Origin: Pseudomonas sp. P5_109
GTDB lineage: Bacteria > Pseudomonadota > Gammaproteobacteria > Pseudomonadales > Pseudomonadaceae
Reading direction: 5' to 3'
Length of the DNA stretch: 64,000 nt
NCBI RefSeq assembly: GCF_034009455.1
Contig: NZ_CP125380.1
Span: 4,973,501-5,037,500 of the forward strand
The stretch's first letter is position 1; every line of letters begins with the position of its first letter. Of the stretch, positions 45,901 through 52,153 are shown one piece after another. The translations under genes were made by a program, and so were the position numbers. The notes beneath the pieces are model-generated. The model did not search any database. It was given only the letters and a program-made list of their open reading frames with translations, and had not been told where the DNA came from.

Positions 45901-47885
45901 GACGGGATGCCGACTTCGCGGCCGCGCGCCAGGTTGAGCGCGGCCAGGTCGAGCGGCAAGCCGACCAGGTTGTTGCGCAGAGCGTCAGTGACGAACTCGT
46001 CGATCTCGTTGCCGACTTGCCGCGTGATGCCGCGCACGATGGCGCCAGCCGCCTCCTCAGGAGTGGGGCCGCTCGCAGCAAATTCCAGCGGGTTGAGGAA
46101 GGCCGCGATCAGGCCGGTCTGTTGATTGCCCGGGTCAGCCGGATTGCCGTCGCCGACGACGTTGAAGTTGGGGTCGAAACGATCGACCGTCTCCAGCAGC
46201 ATCGAATGGCCGAAGCGAAACACTGTGTGCGCGAACTCGGCGACGATCGCCGGATTGACCGTGGTGTCATTGCCCATAGGCGCCAGGAAGACGTCCACTT
46301 GCGGCTGGATGGTGCGCGCGAACTCCTCGAACACCAGGTGCTGGTATTGCATCTCGGTGCCGAACTTGGCGGCCTGGAACAACCGTTCGCCGTTCCAGTG
46401 CAGGCCCGCGATATCGGCGGGCGTCACCGGCAACGCCGCCAGTTGGGCGTCGGGCATCAGCCACTTGTTCAGGAAATCGAGGTCGGCGGAGGCCAGTATC
46501 GTCTCCTTGGTCTGGTCGACCAAGCGGTTGTGTTCGCTATGAAAAACGGAATGCACCGTGGTCAGGCCGATGTTCTCGTTGACCCGGCCATCGCCGGCGA
46601 TGTAGTGCTTGTCGAGCAGCTCGTTGTCGTAAGTGCCGGGGGCTTGCGGGCCACCAATGACGGAGTCTGCGTCAGCCGTCAGGCCGCCAGTCGGATCGGC
46701 GCTGTGGGCGATGTCGATGAGGAACTGGTGACCGGTGCGCACGGCGTTCGTCAGGCTGATGGGCGCGGCCCGATTACCTTCCACGAGCACGTCATCGGCC
46801 GTGCCGGCAATGCCGTCCGCGCCCTTCATCACGACTTGCGGGAGGCCGTTGGGGCCCTTGATGAAGTTGCCGTACTCATCGGTCGCCAGCAGCGGTACAT
46901 CGAACACGTCAGCATCGGTCAGGTTGATGCCGAGCAGATCACGGGCCTGGGCCTTGACGGTTGCCCAGGTGGCCATGCCGCCGATTTCGACGTCGTCAGC
47001 GGTGCCGAAATGCCCATCGACGCCCAGGTCACGATTGGTGATCAGCTTGCCGGTGGCGACCGGATCACCGGCGGCGTTGAGTTCATAGGCGCGCAGGAAT
47101 ACCTGATGCGAGGGATGCGAGCTGTAGGTCTGGTTCTGGTCGACAAAGGGTGAGGTAGTGTTGCTCTGCTCGTGGATGTCATCGGCGGTGCCGAGGATGC
47201 CGTCTGCACCGGGCAGATTGGTGGCGCGCGTCAGCACCATGAAGTTGGTCGGGCTGCCCGGCACGAAAAGCGGATCGTCGGGCTGCAACGGAATGAAGAC
47301 TGTGCCGCTACCGCCCTTGGTGACGAGGTCCAGGCCATGGTCGAAGAACTGGCCAAAGAAAGTCATCCACTGGTTGAACGGCACGGTCAGGCCCGCGTCC
47401 GGCGTGATGTTGGGGATCTGGAAGACGGAGACATCGTCAGCGGTGCCGAACAGGCCATCCAGACCAGGGCTGGTGACGAGCTGCGAATCCGGATTGGCCG
47501 CTGCGGCCGCGACCGCCGCCGGATTGTTGGGGGTCTGGTCGACGATCAGGTTGCTGATGGTGCGCGGCTGCGAATCGAAGACAAAACCGCTGGTTTGCTG
47601 ATAGGAGGTCGGCGTGGTACCGCCAGGATCGGTAGGACCGAAGAAACCGACCGGCTGAACCTGCGCGGTATTGAACACCGGCGTCGTCATGCGCGGAAAG
47701 AAATTGTCGGCGGCACCGAACTGGGGATTGGCCAGGTTGTTGTCGATGCCGGAGACGGTGCGCAGGCCGAAGGGTACTTCTACGTTCTGCAGCAAGTCAG
47801 CCAGACTCGCGCCTGATGCATGCCGTTCCGCGATGAAAATTTGTTCGAGAATGAATTCAAGATCGGACTTGATGAAGCTGGCCAT
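36909..47885 (-). CDS. Giant RTX protein with two tandem heme peroxidase modules
   Basis: 3,658 residues from ATG at 47885 (GAGGAAAC upstream). Two similar modules, about residues 1-1400 and 1520-2870, each contain animal-type heme peroxidase signatures: distal His FFGQFFDHGLDL (about 180 and 1698), the Arg motif SEHNRLVD/HEHNRLVD (about 450 and 1975) and proximal His FRFGHSML/YRFGHSML (about 558 and 2080). Each module ends in RTX nonapeptides and an Ig-like domain (LTVSAAGLTDGDN; LTVSAADITDADN); a third Ig-like segment follows. The last ~550 residues are RTX repeats including four 100-residue units, ending DFILAS, a type I secretion-like tail. There is no Sec signal. The protein is probably extracellular, calcium-dependent and oxidative. 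No ABC/MFP/TolC secretion genes are in view. Confidence 0.93.
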   Translation of the reverse strand: MASFIKSDLEFILEQIFIAERHASGASLADLLQNVEVPFGLRTVSGIDNNLANPQFGAADNFFPRMTTPVFNTAQVQPVGFFGPTDPGGTTPTSYQQTSGFVFDSQPRTISNLIVDQTPNNPAAVAAAAANPDSQLVTSPGLDGLFGTADDVSVFQIPNITPDAGLTVPFNQWMTFFGQFFDHGLDLVTKGGSGTVFIPLQPDDPLFVPGSPTNFMVLTRATNLPGADGILGTADDIHEQSNTTSPFVDQNQTYSSHPSHQVFLRAYELNAAGDPVATGKLITNRDLGVDGHFGTADDVEIGGMATWATVKAQARDLLGINLTDADVFDVPLLATDEYGNFIKGPNGLPQVVMKGADGIAGTADDVLVEGNRAAPISLTNAVRTGHQFLIDIAHSADPTGGLTADADSVIGGPQAPGTYDNELLDKHYIAGDGRVNENIGLTTVHSVFHSEHNRLVDQTKETILASADLDFLNKWLMPDAQLAALPVTPADIAGLHWNGERLFQAAKFGTEMQYQHLVFEEFARTIQPQVDVFLAPMGNDTTVNPAIVAEFAHTVFRFGHSMLLETVDRFDPNFNVVGDGNPADPGNQQTGLIAAFLNPLEFAASGPTPEEAAGAIVRGITRQVGNEIDEFVTDALRNNLVGLPLDLAALNLARGREVGIPSLNEARREFYHMTGDSQLTPYTSWADFVQHMKHPESLINFIAAYGTHSSITGATTLAEKRAAAADLVLGGATAPADRLDFLNSTGVWASNAGADGILHTADDVTTTGLDTIDFWIGGLAEEKMPFGGLLGSSFNFVFETQLENLQNGDRFYYLARTAGLNFGTELENNSFANLVMLNTDATHLPANIFQTPAFILEVDPTHQFNQSVVAGPDGIVGTLDDLPANADPFGPSDHPIGSPRIDHFTPLVIRDNPDTVGPDTNYLHYTGGDTVVLGGTAGNDILIAGDSDDDTVYGDAGNDRLDGGYGNDNVFGGTGDDIITDIGGSDTLRGEDGNDVIQAGNSTLGLNNLVFGGDGKDFIITTEDITMTFGGAGDDFILGAKVNLAPTGNEGNDWIEGGTQDGAPGDNMSPTLTDDVPGNDIFIGTGGFDEMIGEGGDDIFVASDAQDKMDGMSGFDWTSYKNDKYGVTVDMVVPFFSPYHAVPNAAGDIVGAVAQSADSVYDRFAEVEGLSGSAFADFLRGDEQNAAIIANITARGSILTNFDLVSGLRAFVGSAGFGADGVGGTADDQFGAGNIILGGDGSDIIEGRGGSDLIDGDSWLNVRISVRQNIDGTGPEIATFDSMTPMIPLMLNGTYNPGQLVAVREILPGTSTGGAAFDTVNFLGPQANYTIAVNGIVVDPTVPLNIVGTDVVTVTDNVGKEETDRLTHIERLQFSDQAVVLVQGVNAEPVGALTVDNTTPTVGQVLTVSAAGLTDGDNVGGAIHNSISYIWQSEATPGSGVFEDIILGPGRIGIGFTRADTPTLTVTSDLAGLAVRVKAIYADDHGVTEQVFSAPTTLVAAAAPAPAPAPSLIDPQTTAPSNGVRYTQSDLAFILDQIKIAEHNAAGENMNSLLDNIRVPYGLRTVEGTENNLLHPEFGAADNVFPRLTTPDFRPADAGTSYTQTSGLVIDSAPRTISNLIVDQTANNPAAVAATFDPGLDGVLGTADDVLKAGAQVVTGTRTDGTTFETFFDPNVSPDAGLTAPFNQWMTFFGQFFDHGLDLVTKGGSGTVFIPLQPDDPLFVPGSPTNFMVLTRATNQPGPDGILGTADDIHENTNTTSPFVDQNQTYSSHPSHQVFLRAYELNAAGDPVATGKLIENRAAGADGILFTADDSLTGGMATWKVVKAQAHDLLGINLTDADFNNVPLLATDAYGNFIKGPNGFPQVVMLGPDGIAGTADDVLVEGNPAAPISLANAARTGHAFLNDIANSAIPVDSQTGAALLPDVDTVIGGPVAAGFYDNELLDAHYIAGDGRVNENIGLTTVHSIFHHEHNRLVDHTKEVVLATAASGDVSFLNEWLLTPVTALPADTSTLDWNGERLFQTAKFGTEMQYQHLVFEEFARTIQPMVDPFFAPGQVYDTAIDPSIVAEFAHTVYRFGHSMLLEQVDRLDPNFASSDIGLIQAFLNPLEFAGSGATPEEAAGAIVRGVTRQVGNEIDEFVTEALRNNLLGLPLDLPAINLARGRDTGIPSLNAARREFYVPTGDAELKPYTSWADFVQHIKHPESLINFIAAYGTHSTITGATTLAEKRAAAADLVLGGATAPADRVDFLNSTGAWASNAGADGVLHTADDVTITGLDAVDFWVGGLAEEKMPFGGMLGSTFNFVFENQMEKLQDGDRFYYLERTASMDFGAELENNTFANLVMANTDATHLSGRVFLTPAYTLEVNQAHQYNPSVIAGPDGIVGTLDDLPANADPFGPSDHPIGSPRTDFLTPLVIRDNPNTTGPDTNYLHYTGADTVVLGGTPGNDILIAGDSDDDTVYGDAGNDRIDGGYGNDQLFGGTGDDIITDMGGDDVIHGEDGNDVIQGGNGLNLILGQAGQDFIITGEDAADTSGGLGNDFILGSKANEFARGGEGDDWIQGGSADGVAGDNFDPFGNDPINGNDVFMGDGGPDNFDGEGGDDIMIGSPSEADRFIGFSGYDWADYKDDSAGVTMGLNSRLRFFDQPAVPGSNASILARLDLVEGLSGSAHADFLSGDDSTADLLAVAGAKGSVLTNFDLISGLRDLVGSAGNGADGIAGTADDKFDGGNIILGGAGSDFIEGRGGDDIIDGDKWLNVRISVRQNIDGSGPEIATFDSMTPLVPLMVNGTYNPGQLQIVREILTATGPAFDTALFSGNRVDYTVVENANGTVTVTDSVAGRDGTDTLSHIERVQFSDQSIVLGGLNSGPVGLLRIDDPTPATGQVLTVSAADITDADNTATGGAITGPISYFWQFEARPGSGVFEDITFFAAGEVARAEGTTVTVGSELRIAPPATLIGAVPAIPELVVAAGLALRVRAVYKDANGVLEEVFSAPTAPITAAGTGTVNVLPVGTILISDTTPAKDSGLTATDAFTDANGTTTSVIAHQWQMGSGAIFTDIAGATGTTFTPGQAQVGQQLRVVATYTDDLGTLERVTSAATFVVSDVFVGTAGVDVWTGTAGDDVASGAAGNDILSGLGGNDILHGDAGNDFLIGGTGNDQMLGGTGNDTYRVDSVGDVVTELTGEGQDSVQTTLGSYTLGANVEHLLYLGAGNFVGNGNALNNVITGGVGNDTLNGGDGNDTLVGGAGNDVLTGGAGNDAMVGGAGNDTFRVDSAGDLVVETAGGGVDSVQTTLTSYTLGANVEHLLYLGTGNFVGTGNALNNVITGGVGNDTLNGGDGNDTLMGSAGNDVLTGGAGNDAMVGAAGNDTYRVDSAGDLVVEASGAGADSVQTTLNSYTLGANVEHMLFTGVGNFTGNGNALNNIITAGAGNDTLNGGDGNDTLLGGLGNDVIDGGVGADRLEGGLGNDTYRVDSAADGVIELAGEGQDSIQTSLSSYTLGANTEHLLYTGVGNFVGTGNASNNVITGGAGNDTFNGADGNDTLLGGAGNDLIDGGAGNDSIVGGAGNDSMFASTGDDIFSFAAAFGNDRIIGFDTDAAGGQDLLNIAAMNITAANFGSSVNIVDLGADTLVNFGADSITLVGVADATTVTASDFILAS
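37200..38460 (-). repeat. 300-bp tandem repeats encoding 100-residue RTX units
   Basis: The same sequence recurs at exact 300-bp steps, e.g. the TTC(A/G)ACGCGTTGCC block at 37321, 37621, 37921 and 38221. Each unit encodes DTYRVDS..., SYTLGANVEHLL, NALNNVITGG and RTX nonapeptides. Confidence 0.92.
38900..47600 (-). repeat. Large internal duplication of the peroxidase module
   Basis: Matching DNA segments recur about 4.53-4.55 kb apart inside the RTX gene (for example 40501 with 45028, and 42783 with 47331). Reading frame and active-site motifs are preserved in both copies. Confidence 0.88.
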
Positions 47886-48195
47886 GGCTGTTTCCTCGAT
47901 GCTTAACCAATCAGGAAACCACGCGCATAAAACCCGGCTGCAAACGCGTGGTTTAGTGCTGAACCCCATAGATGAAAATCGAAAGTTGAACGTCGGAACC
48001 TGGTACTACGGGCGCACCGAACCCTTGCCAAATTGCGTGCAATCAGCAGTGCTCGACTGAGGATCAATTCCCCATGACAACCGTATCTACAGGCGGGTAT
48101 TGCGCCTCAAGGAGGCGACGGCCCATGAGCGCGGATTGAACAGAAGGTGCAACTTGCTAAAGGCCCCGTCACGTATCGGGGCTCTATGCATCTGT
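47886..48195. other. Leader region of the RTX gene
   Basis: 310 bp before the RTX start. The inverted repeat AAACCACGCG...CGCGTGGTTT (47915-47954) lies about 30 bp upstream of the start codon and might form an operator or mRNA hairpin. A weak terminator of the upstream small gene is at 48162-48182. I see no clear promoter. Confidence 0.5.
48162..48182 (-). terminator. Possible terminator of the 113-aa gene
   Basis: On the minus strand, GCCCCGATACGTGACGGGGC followed by CTTTAG. The T run is short. Confidence 0.5.
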
Positions 48196-48537
48196 TCATG
48201 AAGCGCTCTCAGGCATAGGGGGCTTGTCACAGATGCCACACATCCAGCGATCAGAGTCATTGGCCGGAACAGGCTCGCGAAGATCGCCATGGTCCGGGAC
48301 ATCTCGAGGGGTGATGGCACGGTTCTGCGTCCATGCGGCTTCGTCAACAAGCCTTTTATCCATGAGAAAACCGGTATCGACTACGAATTGACTAGTATGT
48401 ATTGGAGCGTGGTTCCACATGTCTGGTGGAGGCGTCAGGAAATCATTAAAAGCCACACTATTGGTCATGGCCCCCGGCTGTTGTTGCCGGAAATAGCGAT
48501 TATCCAGACTGATTGAGAATCTTTTTAAAATACTCAT
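48196..48537 (-). CDS. Unknown small protein, 113 aa, C-terminal Cys-x-x-Cys
   Basis: 113 residues from ATG at 48537, chosen because GGGAGG stands 6-7 bp upstream; a longer frame to 48576 has no such site. It has no signal peptide and no membrane helix. The chain is rich in Asp, Pro and Trp, with FLTPPPDMWNHAP in the middle and a C-terminal DRWMCGICDKPP, whose Cys-x-x-Cys could bind a metal or be redox active. I recognise no family. It precedes the giant RTX peroxidase on the same strand and is divergent from the histidine kinase gene, so it may share their control. Confidence 0.6.
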   Translation of the reverse strand: MSILKRFSISLDNRYFRQQQPGAMTNSVAFNDFLTPPPDMWNHAPIHTSQFVVDTGFLMDKRLVDEAAWTQNRAITPRDVPDHGDLREPVPANDSDRWMCGICDKPPMPESAS

Positions 48538-48609
48538 CGCGCCTCCCGCCTTTAACCTCAAACGCCCGCATTGCACGCCTTTAAAATTGAGTATTGAGGT
48601 GCCACCCGG

Positions 48610-50118
48610 ATGTGTACAGAGACGAAAGCCCAGTCAAATTCCGAGACTTTGGTCAACGAAACGGATCAGACCTTGGTCGAATCAGACACTGACCAAAAGT
48701 CCAGTGGCGCACTGCCAGGGAGACAGGGCGCCAGTGCGAAACTGCGCCATTTAAGCCGCTCAACCCAGTTCGTAATCTGCGCCACAATCATTCTGGGCCT
48801 GACCATGACGTTCGTTGGAAACCTCGTCAGCCAGAGCATCGAAGAGGCGACGCTGCAAACGGCGGCAGAGACGGGCGCGCGTTACATGCAGAACTTTCTC
48901 GAACCATTCGTCCAGGGATTAACCACTGCAAAGGGACTCCCCGATGAAACGATTCAGACCATCGATCATTTGCTGTCCAGCACCTCGCTCAGTACACACG
49001 TCCTCTCGGTGAAAATCTGGCTTCCAGACGGCACGATTGTCTACAGCACCGATAAATCCACAGTCCAGAAAACCTTCCCGACAGAAGAGATCTCACAGGC
49101 CTTGGCGGGCAAGATCTATACAGAGTTGGACAATGATTTTGAAGGTAATACGGTGGATGATATTGAGGATGCCTTTGAGCGAAGCCTGAATATTCCGCTC
49201 TATGAAATTTTTGCTCCATTGCGCGAAGCGGGGACTGGAAAGATTATTGCGGTGGGCGAGTTCTACGAAACCGCGGAAGCGTTACAGCGCGAAATCAATA
49301 ACGTTCGCAAGAAAGTATGGGCAATTGTTGGCGCGGCAACGACGGCTATGATTTTGCTGTTGTTTTTTATCGTTCGGCGTGGCGACAAGATAATAAAACA
49401 GCATGAGGCAGCCCTTAAATGGCGAATGAATGAACAAGCCAGGTTGCACTCAAACAATGCGGCCCTTCAGCGCAAAGTCACTAAAGCCAATCGCGAATTC
49501 TCCAGAATCAATGAACTCACCCTGCGCCGGATCGGGGCGGATCTTCATGATGGTCCTGCCCAGCTGTTGTCACTGATTCTGCTGCGCCTTGAGGAGCTCG
49601 CAGATTCGCAAGGAGGGGCCGATGCAGAAGCCCTCGAAATGATCAAGCGTGCCGGTGAAGATGCTTTAAACGAAGTGCGGGAAATATCACTCGGCCTGGC
49701 ACTTCCGGAAGTCAATGACCTGACCCTGCACGATGCGCTGGTATTGCTTGCCGAGCGGCACGAAGAGCGAACCGAGACGCGCGTTGATCTGGCGCTGGAC
49801 ACTCTTCCGGACGACATACCGATCGCGCTTAAAATTGGCATTTACCGCTTCGCCCAGGAAGCGTTGAACAATGCCTATATTCACGCAGGAGGAAAAGGCC
49901 AAAAACTCAGCGCCTCTCATACCGAAGGGCTACTGGAAGTACAAGTCGAGGACGCGGGAGTGGGTATTTCAAGCGAGAAACCGAGTGTGCCAGGCCGAGG
50001 TAGAACTCGTCTGGGCCTTGTCGGCATGCGCTATCGCGTCGAATCCCTCGGCGGCGTATTCATCATTGAATCGGCGCCCCATGCCGGAACCAAAGCCAGG
50101 GCGCAGTTCAAAATCTGA
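48610..50118 (+). CDS. NarL-type sensor histidine kinase
   Basis: 502 residues. An Asp/Glu-rich N-terminal tail (about 50 residues) precedes TM1 (VICATIILGLTMTFVGNLV), a periplasmic sensor of about 150 residues and TM2 (AIVGAATTAMILLLFFIV). A coiled segment leads to the HisKA_3 site RRIGADLHDGPAQLL with phospho-acceptor His313. The HATPase region shows RFAQEALNNAYIHA (N box), VEDAGVGIS and RLGLVGMRYRVESLGG. The partner is most likely the LuxR-type response regulator encoded convergently 56 bp downstream. The sensed signal is unknown. Confidence 0.9.
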   Translation: MCTETKAQSNSETLVNETDQTLVESDTDQKSSGALPGRQGASAKLRHLSRSTQFVICATIILGLTMTFVGNLVSQSIEEATLQTAAETGARYMQNFLEPFVQGLTTAKGLPDETIQTIDHLLSSTSLSTHVLSVKIWLPDGTIVYSTDKSTVQKTFPTEEISQALAGKIYTELDNDFEGNTVDDIEDAFERSLNIPLYEIFAPLREAGTGKIIAVGEFYETAEALQREINNVRKKVWAIVGAATTAMILLLFFIVRRGDKIIKQHEAALKWRMNEQARLHSNNAALQRKVTKANREFSRINELTLRRIGADLHDGPAQLLSLILLRLEELADSQGGADAEALEMIKRAGEDALNEVREISLGLALPEVNDLTLHDALVLLAERHEERTETRVDLALDTLPDDIPIALKIGIYRFAQEALNNAYIHAGGKGQKLSASHTEGLLEVQVEDAGVGISSEKPSVPGRGRTRLGLVGMRYRVESLGGVFIIESAPHAGTKARAQFKI

Positions 50119-50174
50119 TCTGGACCCGAATGATCGTTGTGCTCAAGCCATCGCAAGCGCTTATGGCTCGCTAC

Positions 50175-50870
50175 TCAGCGTCCGCTGTCATTCAAGTCGC
50201 GGCGTTGAAGAGCACCACACAGGCTGGATATATGGTCACCTTCCCAATGCCGTAGCACTGCTGCGACCGCCTGCGTGCGGTTACGAACGTGCAGCTTGTA
50301 CATGACATTCGTCATGTAGTGCTTGATGGTCTTCTCGCAGAGCTCGAGCTTGATGGCAACTTCGCGGTTAGTCAGGCCCTTCGATACCTCCCGGATAACC
50401 TGTTCTTCGCGATGGGTCAGCTCGATTTTTTGCTTGTCCCCCGCGTGCTTCCTGATATTGCTTAACAGCTTGCCGGCCAGTTTGGTTGTAATGAAGGTTT
50501 CACCCCCGGCAACATTTCTGATGGCTTGTACCAGCTCAGGACCGCTTATGCCTTTCAACGCATACCCCTGCGCGCCCGCTTCGAGGGCGGAATAGGCGTC
50601 TTCGATGGACTCGGATACCGTCAGCATCAAAATTTTAACGGCCGGCGAAGAAGCCGAGATCGCTCGCACGGCAGCAAAGCTATCGCCCGGCATATTTACA
50701 TCCATCAGCAAAACATTCGGGGTAAAACGAGCGGCAATTTCCAGGGCATCATCGGCAGACCCGCCCTGCTCGACCACCTCAAAGTCAGCTATTTTCTTCA
50801 GCGCCATTGTGACTCCATCCCTTAACAGCGGGTGATCGTCAACAATGCCAATCTTGATCATGGAATTCAT
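50175..50870 (-). CDS. LuxR/NarL-type response regulator
   Basis: 231 residues from ATG at 50870 (GGAG 6 bp upstream). The receiver domain has the acidic pair in GIVDDHPLLRDG, phospho-acceptor Asp57 in VLLMDVNMPG and Lys in GYALKGIS. The C-terminal HTH has LTHREEQVIREVSKGLTNREVAIKLELCEKTIKHYMTNVMYKL, typical of the LuxR/FixJ class. It is convergent with the histidine kinase gene and so not cotranscribed with it, but the pairing is the obvious one. Confidence 0.93.
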   Translation of the reverse strand: MNSMIKIGIVDDHPLLRDGVTMALKKIADFEVVEQGGSADDALEIAARFTPNVLLMDVNMPGDSFAAVRAISASSPAVKILMLTVSESIEDAYSALEAGAQGYALKGISGPELVQAIRNVAGGETFITTKLAGKLLSNIRKHAGDKQKIELTHREEQVIREVSKGLTNREVAIKLELCEKTIKHYMTNVMYKLHVRNRTQAVAAVLRHWEGDHISSLCGALQRRDLNDSGR

Positions 50871-51319
50871 AAGAAGCTCCTCATCAGAGGCGATGGAGCC
50901 GCATGCTGGCGTCGCGCGTATCATTTTTTTACCCCTCGCGTCATGCCGAGTCCGACAAGCCCCCTCGTCTCCATGATGCCCGGGACGACAGATGTTGCGG
51001 GCTCCAGAGGGGCTGCAACAAATGAGCCATTACCCCAGGGCGAAGAAAAAGCTCAGATTAATGAAGAGGATATTTCTTAATATTTCAAACGAGAGAAAGG
51101 GTGAGGGGGGAATTTTCCTCAAATCTGGTGGTAACCGCCCGTTGGGGTGGGTGAAATGCCCCATTTATGGAGACTGTTCACCCGGCCGCTTTTGGCGGGA
51201 TTTGCTTGCCCTCGCAGCCTGGCGGATTTTGCTGATCTGGCTCGATGCAATGCTGCGGGACGGCGCCCATGGCGGTGCCGGACGGTCTGTTGCAGACCGT
51301 CACTCCCACAGTTGGCTAA
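50871..51319. other. Intergenic region upstream of the response regulator
   Basis: 449 bp with no credible gene. GGACGGTCTGTTGCAGACCGTC near 51281-51301 forms a hairpin that could end minus-strand transcription from the methyltransferase operon, but no T run follows. The AT-rich stretch at 51057-51092 could promote the response regulator gene. Confidence 0.45.
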
Positions 51320-52153
51320 TCAGGGTTTGCGCGCAATGATCACCTGGCTCTTCGCCACCACGGCATCCAGCGCCTGCTTGATCTGTGCGCCCCGTGGCGA
51401 AGCCAGGATCGCCTGCCAGGTATCCGCCCAGTGGTTGAGCAACGGATGGTCCGGGTTGCTGAAATCGACCTTGGCTTCCCAGAACAACAACATCCACATC
51501 GACCAGTAGAATCCGTACTGGCTGTGGCTGATCACTTCCAGGCCGGCATCGCTGACCATGGCCTTGAACTGCTCTTCGCTGATGATGCGAATGTGGTTGG
51601 GCTTCTGGAAATACTCGGCCGCCGCGATGTCTTTCTGCAGGTCTTCAGAGCTTGGATGCGGGACGCTCAGCAGGTACAGCGCGCCCGGTTTACCGACGCG
51701 CACCAGTTCAGCGAGAAACTGCGCCGGATCGTCCACGTGCTCGATGACCTCGGTCGACACCACCCGCGTGGCGGTCGCGTCGGCAATCGGCAGCGGGTTG
51801 CAGTCGGTGACATGGCATTCGACGTCGCGGGCCGGTGTATCGCCCAGGCGCTGGCGGGTCGCTTCGACCTTGGCCGCGTCGATATCGGCGATGATGATCT
51901 TCGCCCCGCGCATCCCGCAGAAATGCACGTTGCCGCCGTCGCCACAGCCCACATCCAGCAGTGTGTCCTCGGGGGTCACCGGAAAGCCGGTGAACAGCTC
52001 GCCCGTCTGCTGATTGAACCAGCCACTGAGCATCGCGTCGTGCAGGCCGAGCATATAGGGATCGACCTTCTCCGCCACTGGCGCCACGGGCGGTGTCTCT
52101 GGCTGCACAGGCGCGGGCGTGCCCGCCGTGAGTTTCTTCAAAAGGCTCAGCAT
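51320..52153 (-). CDS. SAM-dependent methyltransferase (PA5459-like), polysaccharide modification
   Basis: 277 residues from ATG at 52153; 169 further upstream codons are the acyltransferase gene in another frame. Class I fold: TLLDVGCGDGGNVHFCGMRGAKIIIADID (motif I), then VVSTEVIEHVDDPAQFLAELVRVGKPGALYLLSVPH. Its start overlaps the acyltransferase stop by 7 bp (ATGCTGA). It is paralogous to the methyltransferase at 53301 (shared GLHDAM.xGWF and C-terminal KSQVIIARKP). In P. aeruginosa the matching gene block is linked to methylation of the common polysaccharide antigen. The sugar position is inferred only by that analogy. Confidence 0.88.
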   Translation of the reverse strand: MLSLLKKLTAGTPAPVQPETPPVAPVAEKVDPYMLGLHDAMLSGWFNQQTGELFTGFPVTPEDTLLDVGCGDGGNVHFCGMRGAKIIIADIDAAKVEATRQRLGDTPARDVECHVTDCNPLPIADATATRVVSTEVIEHVDDPAQFLAELVRVGKPGALYLLSVPHPSSEDLQKDIAAAEYFQKPNHIRIISEEQFKAMVSDAGLEVISHSQYGFYWSMWMLLFWEAKVDFSNPDHPLLNHWADTWQAILASPRGAQIKQALDAVVAKSQVIIARKP

